From Paraburkholderia caffeinilytica (GTDB lineage: Bacteria; Pseudomonadota; Gammaproteobacteria; Burkholderiales; Burkholderiaceae), in the NCBI RefSeq assembly GCF_003368325.1, contig NZ_CP031466.1, positions 3,534,001-3,598,000 on the forward strand: a DNA stretch of 64,000 nucleotides, written 5' to 3'. The notes beneath the pieces are model-generated. The model did not search any database and was not told the DNA's origin. It was given only the letters and a program-made list of their open reading frames with translations. This document shows, piece by piece, positions 17,292 to 26,769 of this stretch. The position numbers and the translations under genes were made by a program. Position 1 is the first letter of the stretch. Each line of letters opens with the position of its first letter.

Positions 17292-18527
17292 ATGACTACA
17301 ACGCTGTTCACCCCCATGCAGTTGCCCAACGGCAGCGTGCTGCCCAACCGTCTGGCCAAAGCGGCCATGGAAGAGAATCTGGCCGACGCCGGACAACTGC
17401 CTGGCGAGACCATCCATCGCCTGTACCGCTCGTGGGCCGAAGGTGGCGCAGGGCTCATCGTCACCGGCAACGTGATGATCGACGGCCGGGCGTTGACCGG
17501 ACCAGGCGGGATTGTGCTCGAGGCCGATACGCCGCTTGAACCCTTCAGGCAATGGTCACAAGCGGCACGCAGCCGCGGCGCCCAGGTGTGGATGCAGATC
17601 AATCATCCGGGCCGGCAGGTGCTGGCGGCGATGGGCGGCAAAGCGTGGGCGCCTTCGGTGGTTCCGATGGCGCTCGGCAAGCACAGCAAGCTGTTCGCGC
17701 AGCCGAGCGCCATGAGCGAGGACGAGATCGGCGAGACCATCGGCCGCTTTGCCGCGACGGCGCACGCTGCCGAGCAGGCGGGGTTCACCGGCGTGGAAAT
17801 TCACGCCGCCCATGGTTATTTGATCTCGCAGTTTCTTTCGCCGTTGACCAATCGCCGCGCCGACCGTTGGGGAGGCGATCTCGTCAACCGTGCCCGCCTG
17901 TTGCTGGACGTGGTGCGCGCGGTACGCGCAAGGGTCTCGCCGGGTTTTTGCGTGGCAGTCAAACTGAACTCCGCGGACTTTCAGCGCGGTGGTTTTTCGG
18001 AAGATGACGCCCGGCAAGTCGTGCTGTGGCTGAATGAACTGGCGGTCGACCTGGTCGAGCTATCCGGGGGCAGCTACGAAAGCCCCGCGATGCAGGGCGA
18101 CACCGCCGACGGGCGCACGCTCGCACGTGAGGCCTATTTCCTCGAATTCGCGAAGGATCTGGCCGGCGTCGCCAGGATGCCCGTCATGACCACCGGCGGC
18201 ATCCGGCGCCGCGCGGTCGCCGAGCAGGTGTTGAACAGCGGCGTCGCCGTCGTCGGCATGGCGACGGCGCTCGCCGTGATGCCCGATCTGCCCGCGCGCT
18301 GGCAGGCAGGCGCCGATCTGGGCGCGCCTATTCAGCCGATTGAATGGCGCGACCGGGCGCTCGCGGGACTCGCCCGCATGGCGCTTGTCAAACGCCGTCT
18401 GCGTATGCTCGGCGCGGGACGTACGGCACCTGCCCGGTATTCCGCGGTCTTGACCTTGATCCTCGATCAACTGCGCACGCGCCGGTTGACGCGGCGTTAT
18501 CGGCAATGGAAGCAGGAGCAAGCTTGA
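17292..18527 (+). CDS. NADH:flavin oxidoreductase / old yellow enzyme family
   Basis: 411 aa from ATG 17292, after the MerR-type promoter. It is an FMN TIM-barrel reductase: LFTPMQLPNGSVLPNRLAKA, GFTGVEIHAAHGYLISQFLS (the HxxH-like substrate pair appears as HAAH), PLTNRRADRWGGDLVNRARL, and the C-terminal phosphate site VVGMATALAVMPDLP. The family reduces alpha,beta-unsaturated carbonyls or nitro compounds. Control by a MerR regulator suggests induction by electrophiles, as with NemA, though this is inference. Confidence 0.9.
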   Translation: MTTTLFTPMQLPNGSVLPNRLAKAAMEENLADAGQLPGETIHRLYRSWAEGGAGLIVTGNVMIDGRALTGPGGIVLEADTPLEPFRQWSQAARSRGAQVWMQINHPGRQVLAAMGGKAWAPSVVPMALGKHSKLFAQPSAMSEDEIGETIGRFAATAHAAEQAGFTGVEIHAAHGYLISQFLSPLTNRRADRWGGDLVNRARLLLDVVRAVRARVSPGFCVAVKLNSADFQRGGFSEDDARQVVLWLNELAVDLVELSGGSYESPAMQGDTADGRTLAREAYFLEFAKDLAGVARMPVMTTGGIRRRAVAEQVLNSGVAVVGMATALAVMPDLPARWQAGADLGAPIQPIEWRDRALAGLARMALVKRRLRMLGAGRTAPARYSAVLTLILDQLRTRRLTRRYRQWKQEQA

Positions 18528-18581
18528 AGCGGCAGTGCGGCCGCCGCGCGGCCAATGGTTCGCCATCAGTCGACACCGCCG

Positions 18582-19655
18582 CTACATGCTGGCGTTTTCG
18601 ACGACGCGGCCTTCCGCACGCCAGCGGAGCATTCCGCCGGGAAGATTGGCAACCCGCTCGAATCCGGCTTGCCGGAGCATGATCGTGGCTTGTGCCGACC
18701 GTCCGCCGGCCCGGCAGACCGTCACGATCGGGCGGTCCTTCGTGAGTTCGGCGGCACGCTTCGCCAGCTCGCCCAATGGAATGAGCGTGGCAGCGGGGAT
18801 GCGCCCCAGCGGCCCGTTGAACTCGTCAGGCTCGCGCACGTCGACGACCTCGACCGCACGCAGGTTTTCCTCGAGCCACTGGGCATTGATTTCCCAGATG
18901 CCCGCGAAGCTGCATGTCAGCGGCGCCCAATCGGGCTCCGCCATCTGCGCGGGGTAGCGCTCCGCCAGGCCGCATTTGAGGTTCGCCGGCACGGCCACGT
19001 CGATCTGCTTCGGATGCGGCAAGTGCAGATTCGTCATGTACCCGGCGAAATCGTCTTCACATAGTTCACCGCCAAGGCGTGGATTGAAGCGCCGCTCCTC
19101 GTCCACACTGGTGACCGTCAAACCGCGATAGTCGTGGGCCGGATAAAGCAGGCACGCGGCGGGTAGCGTGAAAATGTGGTTGTGGATCGCACGAAACATG
19201 GCGTGCGCGTCACCGCGCTGGAAATCCGTGCGGCCCGTGCCTCTGATCAACAGGCAGTCGCCGGTAAACGCCATGGTCTCGTTGTCGAGTACGAGTGTGA
19301 TGCATCCATCGGTATGACCCGGTGTGGCACGTACGGCCAGATACCTCGCGCCGAACTCGACCTTGTCTCCGTGGCTCAGATAGCGGTTCGCGCCTTCGGC
19401 GCCGCTCGCAGCCGATATCGCAATCCGGCTACCTGTGCGGCGATTCAGCATCCATGCACCGGTCACGTGATCGGCGTGGACGTGGGTGTCGATTGTGCAA
19501 AGCAGACGTAATCCAAGCTCTTCGATCAGGGCGACATCCCGGCGCACCTGTTCGAATACCGGATCGACCAGCACGGCCTCCCGCGTGGCGCTGTCGGCAA
19601 GAAGATATGTGTAGGTCGACGATTGCTGATCGAATAGCTGCCGGAAGATCAACAC
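18582..19655 (-). CDS. Persulfide dioxygenase-rhodanese fusion (ETHE1/Blh-like)
   Basis: A 357-aa protein. Residues 1-250 are a metallo-beta-lactamase fold of the ETHE1 type with H58xHxDH63 (THVHADH), RATPGHTDGC, FTGDCLLIRGTGRTDFQ and LLYPAHDY. Residues ~265-350 are a rhodanese domain with active-site Cys314 in VCRAGGRSA. ETHE1 enzymes oxidise glutathione persulfide to sulfite, and rhodanese moves sulfane sulfur. The fusion is a known sulfide-detoxification layout. No sulfide:quinone reductase or BigR regulator is adjacent. Confidence 0.9.
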   Translation of the reverse strand: MLIFRQLFDQQSSTYTYLLADSATREAVLVDPVFEQVRRDVALIEELGLRLLCTIDTHVHADHVTGAWMLNRRTGSRIAISAASGAEGANRYLSHGDKVEFGARYLAVRATPGHTDGCITLVLDNETMAFTGDCLLIRGTGRTDFQRGDAHAMFRAIHNHIFTLPAACLLYPAHDYRGLTVTSVDEERRFNPRLGGELCEDDFAGYMTNLHLPHPKQIDVAVPANLKCGLAERYPAQMAEPDWAPLTCSFAGIWEINAQWLEENLRAVEVVDVREPDEFNGPLGRIPAATLIPLGELAKRAAELTKDRPIVTVCRAGGRSAQATIMLRQAGFERVANLPGGMLRWRAEGRVVENASM

Positions 19656-19844
19656 GATTTCGCTCCGCGGCCCGCTTTTGCGAGCGGTTAAGGATCGCGG
19701 CCCATGGGGCGTCGCTAAACTGTCCTGCAGGCAGTCGAATTGGCCGCACCCCGTTCAGCGAGCCGGGCACGTGAATGCACCCGGACCCGCATCGGCCGCC
19801 GTATTCGCACTATTGGGCGTTTGCCGCTCCAATCAATGAGCGCT

Positions 19845-20504
19845 TTACTTCGGTTGCGTAACGTATCGCAGGTAAGGCTTCACGGTTTTGAAGCCCTGCG
19901 GATATTTTTGCATCGCGGCATCGTTGGACACGGACGTTGGAATGATCACGTCTTCACCCGGTTTCCAGTTCACCGGCGTTGCCACCGTGTGTTTCGCGTT
20001 GAGTTGCAGGGCGTCGAGCAGCCGCAGCACTTCGTCGAAATTGCGGCCTGCGCTCATCGGATAGACAAGCATGGCTTTGACCTTCTTGTCCGGCCCGATG
20101 AGAAATACCGAGCGTACGGTCGCGTTGTCCACCGCGGTGCGGGGGCCGCCGCCACTTGCCTCGGGATGAATCATGTCGTAGAGCTTCGCGACGGTCAGGT
20201 CCGAGTCGCCGATCAGCGGGTAGTTGATCGCGTGCCCCTGCGTCTCGGCGATGTCCTTGACCCACTCCCTGTGGTCACTGACGGGATCGACGCTGAGTCC
20301 GATAATTTTTGTGTTGCGCTTATCGAATTCTGGCTTGAGACCCGCCAGGTAGCCGAGTTCCGTCGTGCAAACGGGCGTGAAATCCTTCGGGTGCGAAAAC
20401 AGGATCACCCATTGGTCTCCGATCCATTCGTGAAAACGGATCGTCCCTTCGGTGGTTTCGGCGGTGAAATCGGGAGCGTCTTCTCCAAGTCGAATCGACA
20501 TCAT
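19845..20504 (-). CDS. 1-Cys peroxiredoxin (Prx6 type)
   Basis: 219 aa. Two consecutive ATGs (20504, 20501) follow GGAGACTG; the upstream frame extension is not translated-looking. SHPKDFTPVCTTELG carries the peroxidatic Cys46. The long C-terminal arm (PVNWKPGEDVIIPTSV) and the single conserved Cys define the Prx6/1-Cys class. It reduces peroxides with external thiols. Its position after a persulfide dioxygenase suggests a sulfur/oxidative stress patch, but the two are transcribed separately (189-bp gap). Confidence 0.92.
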   Translation of the reverse strand: MMSIRLGEDAPDFTAETTEGTIRFHEWIGDQWVILFSHPKDFTPVCTTELGYLAGLKPEFDKRNTKIIGLSVDPVSDHREWVKDIAETQGHAINYPLIGDSDLTVAKLYDMIHPEASGGGPRTAVDNATVRSVFLIGPDKKVKAMLVYPMSAGRNFDEVLRLLDALQLNAKHTVATPVNWKPGEDVIIPTSVSNDAAMQKYPQGFKTVKPYLRYVTQPK

Positions 20505-21026
20505 CAGTCTCCATAGGGTGGGTGCACCCAGGTGCCCGTGCCGAAGTCGGCGTGACGTCCCCCGGGCTGCCTGGGTGTTGAGTGGCAATTGGTCTGACCA
20601 GAGATACCCTCCGGCACGTTGCGCCGTATCGTGCCGGAAGACCATCTGCGGACGCAGCAAAATTCGAAGGCGCTCAAAAAGCCGTGATGCGGGATAGACA
20701 TCGGGACGCGCTGCGGATCGCACCTATAGCGTAGAACAAAAAAGACTTTCTCTGTAGGTAGGTTCTAGGGCGGATCCGCCGTTGTGACGGCAATGGTGGC
20801 GCTGACGGTCAACGCCGCCGGCCGGATGTCAGCTTGCCGATCGTGCCGAGCACGCCGATCGCAAGGGGGCCACCTGGAAACCCTGGTATCGCCGACAGGG
20901 CGACATGGCGAAACGCGGAGCGGGAACCGACCGCCGCTGACCCGGGAAGACTTTGCATGGTACTCCGGCGTGGGCCGCGTGCCGTCCGCGCGGCTGATCC
21001 ACGCTTGACGGCACGCGGCAACAGGG
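20505..21026. other. Intergenic stretch without a supported gene
   Basis: 522 bases between the peroxiredoxin start and the formate dehydrogenase stop. Short frames exist on both strands, but none has both a ribosome site and protein-like composition. The left part should carry the peroxiredoxin promoter. The right part may hold the 3' UTR of the formate dehydrogenase gene. Confidence 0.5.
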
Positions 21027-22229
21027 TCAGGCAGCCTTGAAGCGGCGGGCCTCTTCGGAACCCGTCGTCGCGTTGCCCGCCGAGTACGAATGGGCGCCCA
21101 CGCCCGCGAGTTGTCCGCCATCGACAATCAGATATTCGTCGCGAATCGGCCGCTTGCCGAACCAGCACTCGAGAATTTCGCGTGTGCCGGCCGCGTATCG
21201 CGTCTGTGCCGACAAGGTCGTACCCGACGTGTGCGGCGTCATCCCCTGATGCGGCATCGTGCGCCACGGATGATCGCGCGGTGCGGGTTGCGGGAACCAC
21301 ACATCGCCCGCGTAGCCGGCCAGTTGTCCGCTTTCGAGCGCGCGAACAATCGCGTCGCGGTCGCAGATCTTGCCGCGCGCCGTGTTGATGATGTACGCGC
21401 CGCGCTTCATCTTCGCGATCATTTTTTCGTCGAACAGATGTTCGGTTTCCGGATGCAACGGACAGTTGATCGTCACGACATCGCATACCTTCACCATCGA
21501 TTCGACGTCCGGATGCCAGATCGCACCCAGCTCGCGTTCCACCTCCGCCGGCAGACGATGCCGGTCCGTGTAGTGAAGCTTGACGTCGAAAGCCTTGAGC
21601 CTGCGCAGCACCGCCGCGCCGATGCGCCCGGCTGCAACCGTGCCGACATGCATGCCTTCGAGATCGTATGCCCGCTCGACGCAATCGGCGATATTCCAGC
21701 CGCCTTGCTTCACCCACTCGTGTGAAGGCAGATAGTTGCGGACCTGAGAGAGGATCATCATCACCACGTGTTCCGCGACGCTGATGCTGTTGCAGTACGT
21801 CACCTCGGCGACCGTGATGCCGCGCTCGATCGCCGCTTGCAAATCGACGTGATCGGAGCCGATGCCGGCGGTCAACGCGAGCTTGAGCCTGGGTGCCTTG
21901 GCAATGCGTTCCGCCGTCAGATAGGCGGGCCAGAACGGCTGCGAAATGACGACCTCCGCATCGTGCAACTCACGTTCGAAAACCGAGTCCGGGCCGTCCT
22001 TGTCGGACGTGACGACCAGCGTATGTCCTTGCGACTCGAGAAAACGACGCAGCCCCAGTTCGCCGGATACGCTGCCGAGCAGCTGCCCCGGCGTGAAATC
22101 GATCGCCTCGGGCGTCGGCGCTGTCTGACCGTCGTGATAGCGGGTGATTGCCGGAATGTCGTCGCGTGCATACTTTTTCGGCATGCCGCCGACCGGGTCG
22201 TCATACAGTACACAAAGCACCTTGGCCAT
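21027..22229 (-). CDS. fdh: NAD-dependent formate dehydrogenase
   Basis: A 400-aa D-2-hydroxyacid-dehydrogenase-fold enzyme that oxidises formate to CO2 with NAD+. FDH-specific features are present: the extended N-terminus (MAKVLCVLYDDPVGGMPKKY), TAGIGSDHVDL, NAD motif GTVAAGRIG, NTARGKICDRDA, and the catalytic histidine in MTPHTSGTTLSAQTRY near residue 330. Length matches the metal-free FDH of Pseudomonas/Moraxella (~400 aa). A LysR gene lies 157 bp upstream on the same strand and may control it. Provides NADH and formate detoxification. Confidence 0.95.
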   Translation of the reverse strand: MAKVLCVLYDDPVGGMPKKYARDDIPAITRYHDGQTAPTPEAIDFTPGQLLGSVSGELGLRRFLESQGHTLVVTSDKDGPDSVFERELHDAEVVISQPFWPAYLTAERIAKAPRLKLALTAGIGSDHVDLQAAIERGITVAEVTYCNSISVAEHVVMMILSQVRNYLPSHEWVKQGGWNIADCVERAYDLEGMHVGTVAAGRIGAAVLRRLKAFDVKLHYTDRHRLPAEVERELGAIWHPDVESMVKVCDVVTINCPLHPETEHLFDEKMIAKMKRGAYIINTARGKICDRDAIVRALESGQLAGYAGDVWFPQPAPRDHPWRTMPHQGMTPHTSGTTLSAQTRYAAGTREILECWFGKRPIRDEYLIVDGGQLAGVGAHSYSAGNATTGSEEARRFKAA

Positions 22230-22386
22230 GTTGTCTCACTCCACTCAATGCAATAGTGATCCGGCGTCATGCATCTGCCGGGTGGATCGATGCGTGACAT
22301 CGACCGGCACAGTGTCTGTGAGGGAAGCGGGCCCGGTCCAATCGTTTGGACGGATTGGCTGATAACCTGTGCTTATCAAGCGTCGT

Positions 22387-23316
22387 TCATTGCAACGCCG
22401 CGATATCCGCCTTCTGAAGCAATGCATCGAAGGACTGCTGCAGGTCGAGTCTTTCTGCGGCAGTCCACATGGCAGCCGCCAGCGGCGGCATCGACGGAGA
22501 ATTGCGCGTGATCAGGCCAATCTCGCGCGTCAGTTCGGGTAACAACGGTGTTGCGTTGACGCTGGTCCGGGAGTCGAGCACGCTCAACAGGCTGTGCGGC
22601 AGGATGCTGTATAAGCCGGCGTGTTGCACGTTCGAATACAGCGCGAGCAACGAATCCGTTTCGAGTACGACGGTTGGCTGAACGCCGGCGCGGCGAAATG
22701 CAGCATTGATGACTTGCCGGTTCTGCATCGTGGTGCCCAGCAGGCAGAACGGCAGTTCGCCGAGCGCGTCCCAGCGGTTCAGAGCCGGGTTCGCGGGCGA
22801 GTCGGGAGGAGACAGCAGGAAGTAACGCTCGCGATACAGCGGCAGAACGGCAAAACCGGCTTGTACGCGATCATCCAGATAGGTGAAGCCGATATCCAGT
22901 TCGTAGTCGTCCAGCTGGCGCAGGATGGTGTCGGCGCTCAGCGAGCGCGCGGCGTATCGGATCGCGGCGTGATCCGCCCGGCACGCTCCCAGCAGGAGGC
23001 CGACAATAGGCATCGTCGTCGGAATGACGCCGATGCGGATGGTGCCGGTCAACCGCACCTGGGCGGCCGACGCGTCCTGCCGCATGTGTTCGAGTGTCGC
23101 GAGCGTCTGACGGGCCCATCCGAGCACTCGCTCGCCTTCCTCGGTGAAGCCGATGAAGCGTCTGCCGCGTCTGACAATGACCAGGCCCAACTCCGCCTCG
23201 AGGCTTCGAATCGCCGAGGACAGCGCCGGTTGCGAAACATGGCTCAGCTCGGCAGCCTTGGCGAAATGCTGTTCCTGCGCAAGCGTAACCAGATAATGAA
23301 GTTGACGGATGAACAT
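22387..23316 (-). CDS. LysR family transcriptional regulator
   Basis: 309 aa from ATG 23316 (MFIRQLHYLVTLAQEQHFAK) with GGGAGC upstream. The frame runs on to 23451 without a ribosome site. The helix-turn-helix (AKAAELSHVSQPALSSAIRS) is followed by a full effector domain. It lies upstream of formate dehydrogenase in the same direction and is divergent from the M24 peptidase-like gene. LysR control of formate dehydrogenase has parallels (FdsR), but orthology is not claimed. Confidence 0.9.
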   Translation of the reverse strand: MFIRQLHYLVTLAQEQHFAKAAELSHVSQPALSSAIRSLEAELGLVIVRRGRRFIGFTEEGERVLGWARQTLATLEHMRQDASAAQVRLTGTIRIGVIPTTMPIVGLLLGACRADHAAIRYAARSLSADTILRQLDDYELDIGFTYLDDRVQAGFAVLPLYRERYFLLSPPDSPANPALNRWDALGELPFCLLGTTMQNRQVINAAFRRAGVQPTVVLETDSLLALYSNVQHAGLYSILPHSLLSVLDSRTSVNATPLLPELTREIGLITRNSPSMPPLAAAMWTAAERLDLQQSFDALLQKADIAALQ

Positions 23317-23525
23317 GGCGCTCCCTGGATACCGGCAGATGCCGTTTGCACATGCCCGCCTCGTTATATCACATGGAATATAGCGACTGCGTGTGCTCCG
23401 AGCGGACCGGCGCACGCCATTTCGCACGAAATGGCCGTCTCCACTACGCACAATCGATAGAAACAGAACGTGGACACCGGCGCGTTCGATCGTTATATTC
23501 AGACGGATATAACCGGAGAAGATGG

Positions 23526-24185
23526 ATGGAAGCAGCGGCGAAACAGGCGGTCGGAAGCAAATACGTGCTTGAGTCGATGAAATATGCGCAGGGCCGAACG
23601 TGGGCGGTGGTGGAGCGGCTGGCGCAGCGGGTCCAGCCCGGCATGCTCGAGTCGGAGGCGACGGCCGAATGCAAGAACGTATTGAACGAGTTGGGCATGG
23701 ATCGTATCTGGCATCCGGTGCTGGTGCGCTTTGGCGAGAACACGCTGAAGACTTTCAAGCAGCGCTCGGATGGCGACCCACGACTCAAGGAAGACGATAT
23801 ATTCTTCGTCGACCTGGGCGTCGTCTGGGATCAGCATGAAGGCGATGCGGGCGCGACCTTCGTGGTCGGCCACGATGCGGAGATGAAGGCTTGTGCCGAC
23901 GCGGCGAAGACCGTGTTCGACGAAGTGGAGCATCACTGGCGCTCGACGCGTGCGGGAGGCAAAGCCCTGTATGACTTCGCGGCGCAGCGTGCAGCGGCGC
24001 TCGGATGGCGTTTGAATCTGGATATCAAGGGCCACCGTGTCAGCGACTTTCCGCACGCGATCTACAAAGCGGGAGATCTTGGCGATTTTGCGGAGTGCCC
24101 GGATGCCGGCCTGTGGATTCTTGAAATCCAGCTCGCACATCCGACTCGGCCGTTCGGGGCGTTCTATGAGGACTTGCTGGTCTGA
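23526..24185 (+). CDS. M24 (pita-bread fold) metallopeptidase-like protein
   Basis: 219 aa from ATG 23526, preceded by GGAGAA; the longer frame starts inside the LysR promoter region. A creatinase/aminopeptidase P-type C-terminal domain is recognisable: FFVDLGVVWDQHEGDAGATF (two metal aspartates), KGHRVSDFPHA and a glutamate in LWILEIQLAHP. It lacks the usual N-terminal domain and is shorter than aminopeptidase P. M24 members include peptidases, creatinases and other C-N hydrolases, so the substrate is unknown. Confidence 0.8.
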   Translation: MEAAAKQAVGSKYVLESMKYAQGRTWAVVERLAQRVQPGMLESEATAECKNVLNELGMDRIWHPVLVRFGENTLKTFKQRSDGDPRLKEDDIFFVDLGVVWDQHEGDAGATFVVGHDAEMKACADAAKTVFDEVEHHWRSTRAGGKALYDFAAQRAAALGWRLNLDIKGHRVSDFPHAIYKAGDLGDFAECPDAGLWILEIQLAHPTRPFGAFYEDLLV

Positions 24186-24208
24186 TTGCGCCAGTCAACC
24201 GTTACGCC

Positions 24209-24260
24209 GGCAAACGGCAAACGGCAAACGGCAAACGGCAAACGGCAAACGGCAAACGGC
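24209..24260. repeat. Tandem repeat of a 7-bp unit
   Basis: GGCAAAC is repeated seven times without interruption, followed by GGC. It fills most of the 86-bp gap between the M24 gene and the convergent histidine kinase gene. Such a tract can vary in copy number by slippage. It has no spacers, so it is not CRISPR. Confidence 0.95.
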
Positions 24261-24271
24261 CAGACGACCGG

Positions 24272-25765
24272 TCAGAGCGGGATGCCGGCGACAGCCGGCT
24301 TCTCGGTGGTCGGCAGTTCGAAACAGAATGCCGTGCCCGCTCCCGCGCGCTCGACGAGGCGTATCTGGCTGTGATGCAACTGCAGCATGCGTTGTACGAT
24401 CAGCAGTCCGAGTCCGCCGCCGCGATGCGCGCCACCTGAGTTGAACGGACGTTCGAACAGCCCTTCGCGTTGCTCCATTGGAATGCCGGGACCGGTATCG
24501 CTAACGGTGACCGATACCTTGCCGTCCTTGTGCGCGAGATCGACATCGATCGATCCGTCGGCGGGCGTGTGGCGAATCGCGTTGTCGAGCAGGTTCGTCA
24601 GCACGCGCTCGATCATCCCCAGATCGGCGTAGACGGTCGGCAGGCGAGGGGGAAAGCCTGCGCGCAACCGGATGTTCCGCGCCTCCGCCGGTAACTCGAA
24701 TTTCTGGAAGACATCCTGGACCAGATCGATCAGCGAGAATGGTTCCAGTGCGGGTTGCACGTTGCCGTGTTCGAGCCGCGCGAGTTCGAATAGCGCCTGC
24801 GCGAGCCGCCCGACCTTGACGCTCTGTGCAAGCGCAATCGCCAGATAGCGTTTGCGCTCCGTTTCGCCGAGTGTCTCGGACTTGAGCGACAGCGTCTCGA
24901 GGTAGCCGTGCAGCGAGGTCAGCGGCGTGCGCAGGTCGTGCGAAATATTGGCGATCAACTCGCGCCGCTGCTGATCCTGGCGCGTCAGCGCACGCCACTG
25001 GTCGCCGATGCGGTTGGCCATTTGCGCGAAGGTCGCTTCGAGTACGCCGATCTCGTCGCGCCGTCCAGCAGGCGACGAGCGTGGCACTGCCGGCTGGGTG
25101 TCCGGCTCGCCATCGGCATCGAAACGGCGCATGGCGTCGGTGAGGCGACGTAGCGGTCGCGTGATCAGGCCGAATGCCGTCAAGCCTGCAAGCAATCCCA
25201 GTAGCGCGACCAGCCCCATCGACCAGAGCGTGGTACGCAGCACCGAGCTGGCGGCCACGCGCGCGGCGAGCGCATCGTGTTCCTCGCCGAGCAGGACCAC
25301 GTAGATATAACCGGACGGCGCTTGCCCGCTCAATTGCAGCGGCGCGGCGCTAAACACCTTCTTCCCGTCGACGCTGCGCGGATCGTCGCCGAGGATCGGC
25401 AACGCCTCACCGGCGACGAATTGGCGGATCGGCGCCAGATCCACCTGAGCGCGCTTGACGTGGCCCGCGGGGGCATCGTCGCCCTCGATGCGCCCCTGGT
25501 TGTCGAGCAGGTACACCTCGACGCTCGGATTCACCATCATCAACTGGCCGAACAGTTGGCGCACCGCGTCGGGCCGCAAACCGTTCGCGTCCATCAGCGT
25601 GGTGCGATGCGCGATATGGTTGGCGAGATCCTTCGACAGGCGCTGCACCACTTCCTTTTCGTGCAGGTCGCTCGAACGGATCTGCAGCCATGCCGACGCG
25701 CCGCAGCACGCCAGCAGCAGCGCGGAGAAAACCAGCGAGAGCCGCTGGGTCAGCGTCAGGTTCAT
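24272..25765 (-). CDS. Sensor histidine kinase
   Basis: 497 aa from ATG 25765, whose bases overlap the TGA of the response regulator. TM1 is at ~8-28 (LSLVFSALLLACCGASAWL) and TM2 near 150-170, with a periplasmic sensor between. HAMP (TRPLRRLTDAMRRFDADGE) is followed by HisKA with the phosphorylated His near residue 275 (ISHDLRTPLTSLHGYL). An ATPase domain carries NLLDNAIRHTPADGS, VSDTGPGIP and GGGLGLLIVQRML. With its partner it probably senses an envelope signal; the DipZ gene beside it is a candidate target. Confidence 0.92.
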   Translation of the reverse strand: MNLTLTQRLSLVFSALLLACCGASAWLQIRSSDLHEKEVVQRLSKDLANHIAHRTTLMDANGLRPDAVRQLFGQLMMVNPSVEVYLLDNQGRIEGDDAPAGHVKRAQVDLAPIRQFVAGEALPILGDDPRSVDGKKVFSAAPLQLSGQAPSGYIYVVLLGEEHDALAARVAASSVLRTTLWSMGLVALLGLLAGLTAFGLITRPLRRLTDAMRRFDADGEPDTQPAVPRSSPAGRRDEIGVLEATFAQMANRIGDQWRALTRQDQQRRELIANISHDLRTPLTSLHGYLETLSLKSETLGETERKRYLAIALAQSVKVGRLAQALFELARLEHGNVQPALEPFSLIDLVQDVFQKFELPAEARNIRLRAGFPPRLPTVYADLGMIERVLTNLLDNAIRHTPADGSIDVDLAHKDGKVSVTVSDTGPGIPMEQREGLFERPFNSGGAHRGGGLGLLIVQRMLQLHHSQIRLVERAGAGTAFCFELPTTEKPAVAGIPL

Positions 25766-26517
25766 GGCGTGTTCCCATGTGCGCCGGCGGGCGCGGGTCC
25801 ATCGCCCGGCATGCCTGGCGTAGCCAGCTTGTAGCCGCGCCCCCACACGGTCAGGATGCGCTCGGGCTGGGCGGGATCGGTCTCGATCTTTGCGCGCAGG
25901 CGGTTGATGTGGGTGTTGACGGTGTGTTCGTAGCCCTCGTGCTGGTAGCCCCACACGGCATTGAGCAGGTCCATCCGCGAGAACACTTTGCCGGGATGCT
26001 GCGCGAAGAAATACAGCAGGTCGAATTCACGCGGCGTCAGTTCAATCGGCTTGCCTTCGACTGCCGCTTCGCGCGCCAGCGGGTCGATCGTGAGGCCGGC
26101 GATCTGCAGGCTGCCCGCGTCGATGCGCGAGTCTTTCGCCATGGCTTCGACGCGCCGCAGCAAGGCCTTGACGCGTGCAACCAGTTCGAGCACCGAGAAC
26201 GGCTTGGCCAGGTAGTCGTCGGCGCCGAGTTCGAGGCCGAGGATCCGGTGCACTTCGCTCGACCGTGCGCTGGTGATGATGATCGGCGTATAGCGCGTCA
26301 TCGCGCGGGCGCGCCGGCAGATTTCCAGACCGTCGACGCCCGGCAGCATCAGGTCGAGGATCAGCGCGTCCCAGCCGCCTTGCTCCAGCAGGCGCAGCCC
26401 TTCGCTGCCGTCGGCGCTGTGCACGACTTCGTAACGTTCATCGCGCAGATGCAGGCTCAGCACGTTGGCGATGTCGACGTCGTCTTCAACGATCAGGATG
26501 CGCTTCGGTTGGTCCAT
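25762..26517 (-). CDS. OmpR/PhoB family response regulator
   Basis: 251 aa from ATG 26517. The receiver domain has acidic pocket ED (11-12), phospho-acceptor D55 (LILDLMLPG), T/S82 (ITSARSS) and K105 (YLAKPFS). The C-terminal winged helix includes IELTPREFDLLYFFAQHPGK and VNTHINRLRAKIE. Its TGA overlaps the ATG of the kinase gene, so the two are translationally coupled. It is divergent from dipZ (~250 bp), a plausible regulon member. Confidence 0.93.
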   Translation of the reverse strand: MDQPKRILIVEDDVDIANVLSLHLRDERYEVVHSADGSEGLRLLEQGGWDALILDLMLPGVDGLEICRRARAMTRYTPIIITSARSSEVHRILGLELGADDYLAKPFSVLELVARVKALLRRVEAMAKDSRIDAGSLQIAGLTIDPLAREAAVEGKPIELTPREFDLLYFFAQHPGKVFSRMDLLNAVWGYQHEGYEHTVNTHINRLRAKIETDPAQPERILTVWGRGYKLATPGMPGDGPAPAGAHGNTP

Positions 26518-26769
26518 GGAAGGCTGTAGCCGCGGGTAAGGGCGTGGTTCGGAGCGGTGGAAAGAATGCGCCCGCAAAAAAACGGGCCGTTGCGCCATTG
26601 TGCAAAATTTCCGGGCGGCGAGTTATCACATTTAATTTAACTTTTCGTGAGGACTTTGACACCCCCCGCGCCCTAGGATGTGGGCACTTTCCGCTCGCTT
26701 TCCGCTGATTCGCAGCGTACCCAAGCGCGTATCCACCCTAACCGACTTACAACAACGCCCGGAATCGAC

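Noticed and set aside
20765..21127. 120-aa minus-strand frame after formate dehydrogenase
   Set aside because: Arg/Pro-rich, overlaps the fdh 3' end, no ribosome site or family.
24209..24260. CRISPR-like repeat
   Set aside because: Unit is 7 bp and contiguous, without spacers or cas genes.
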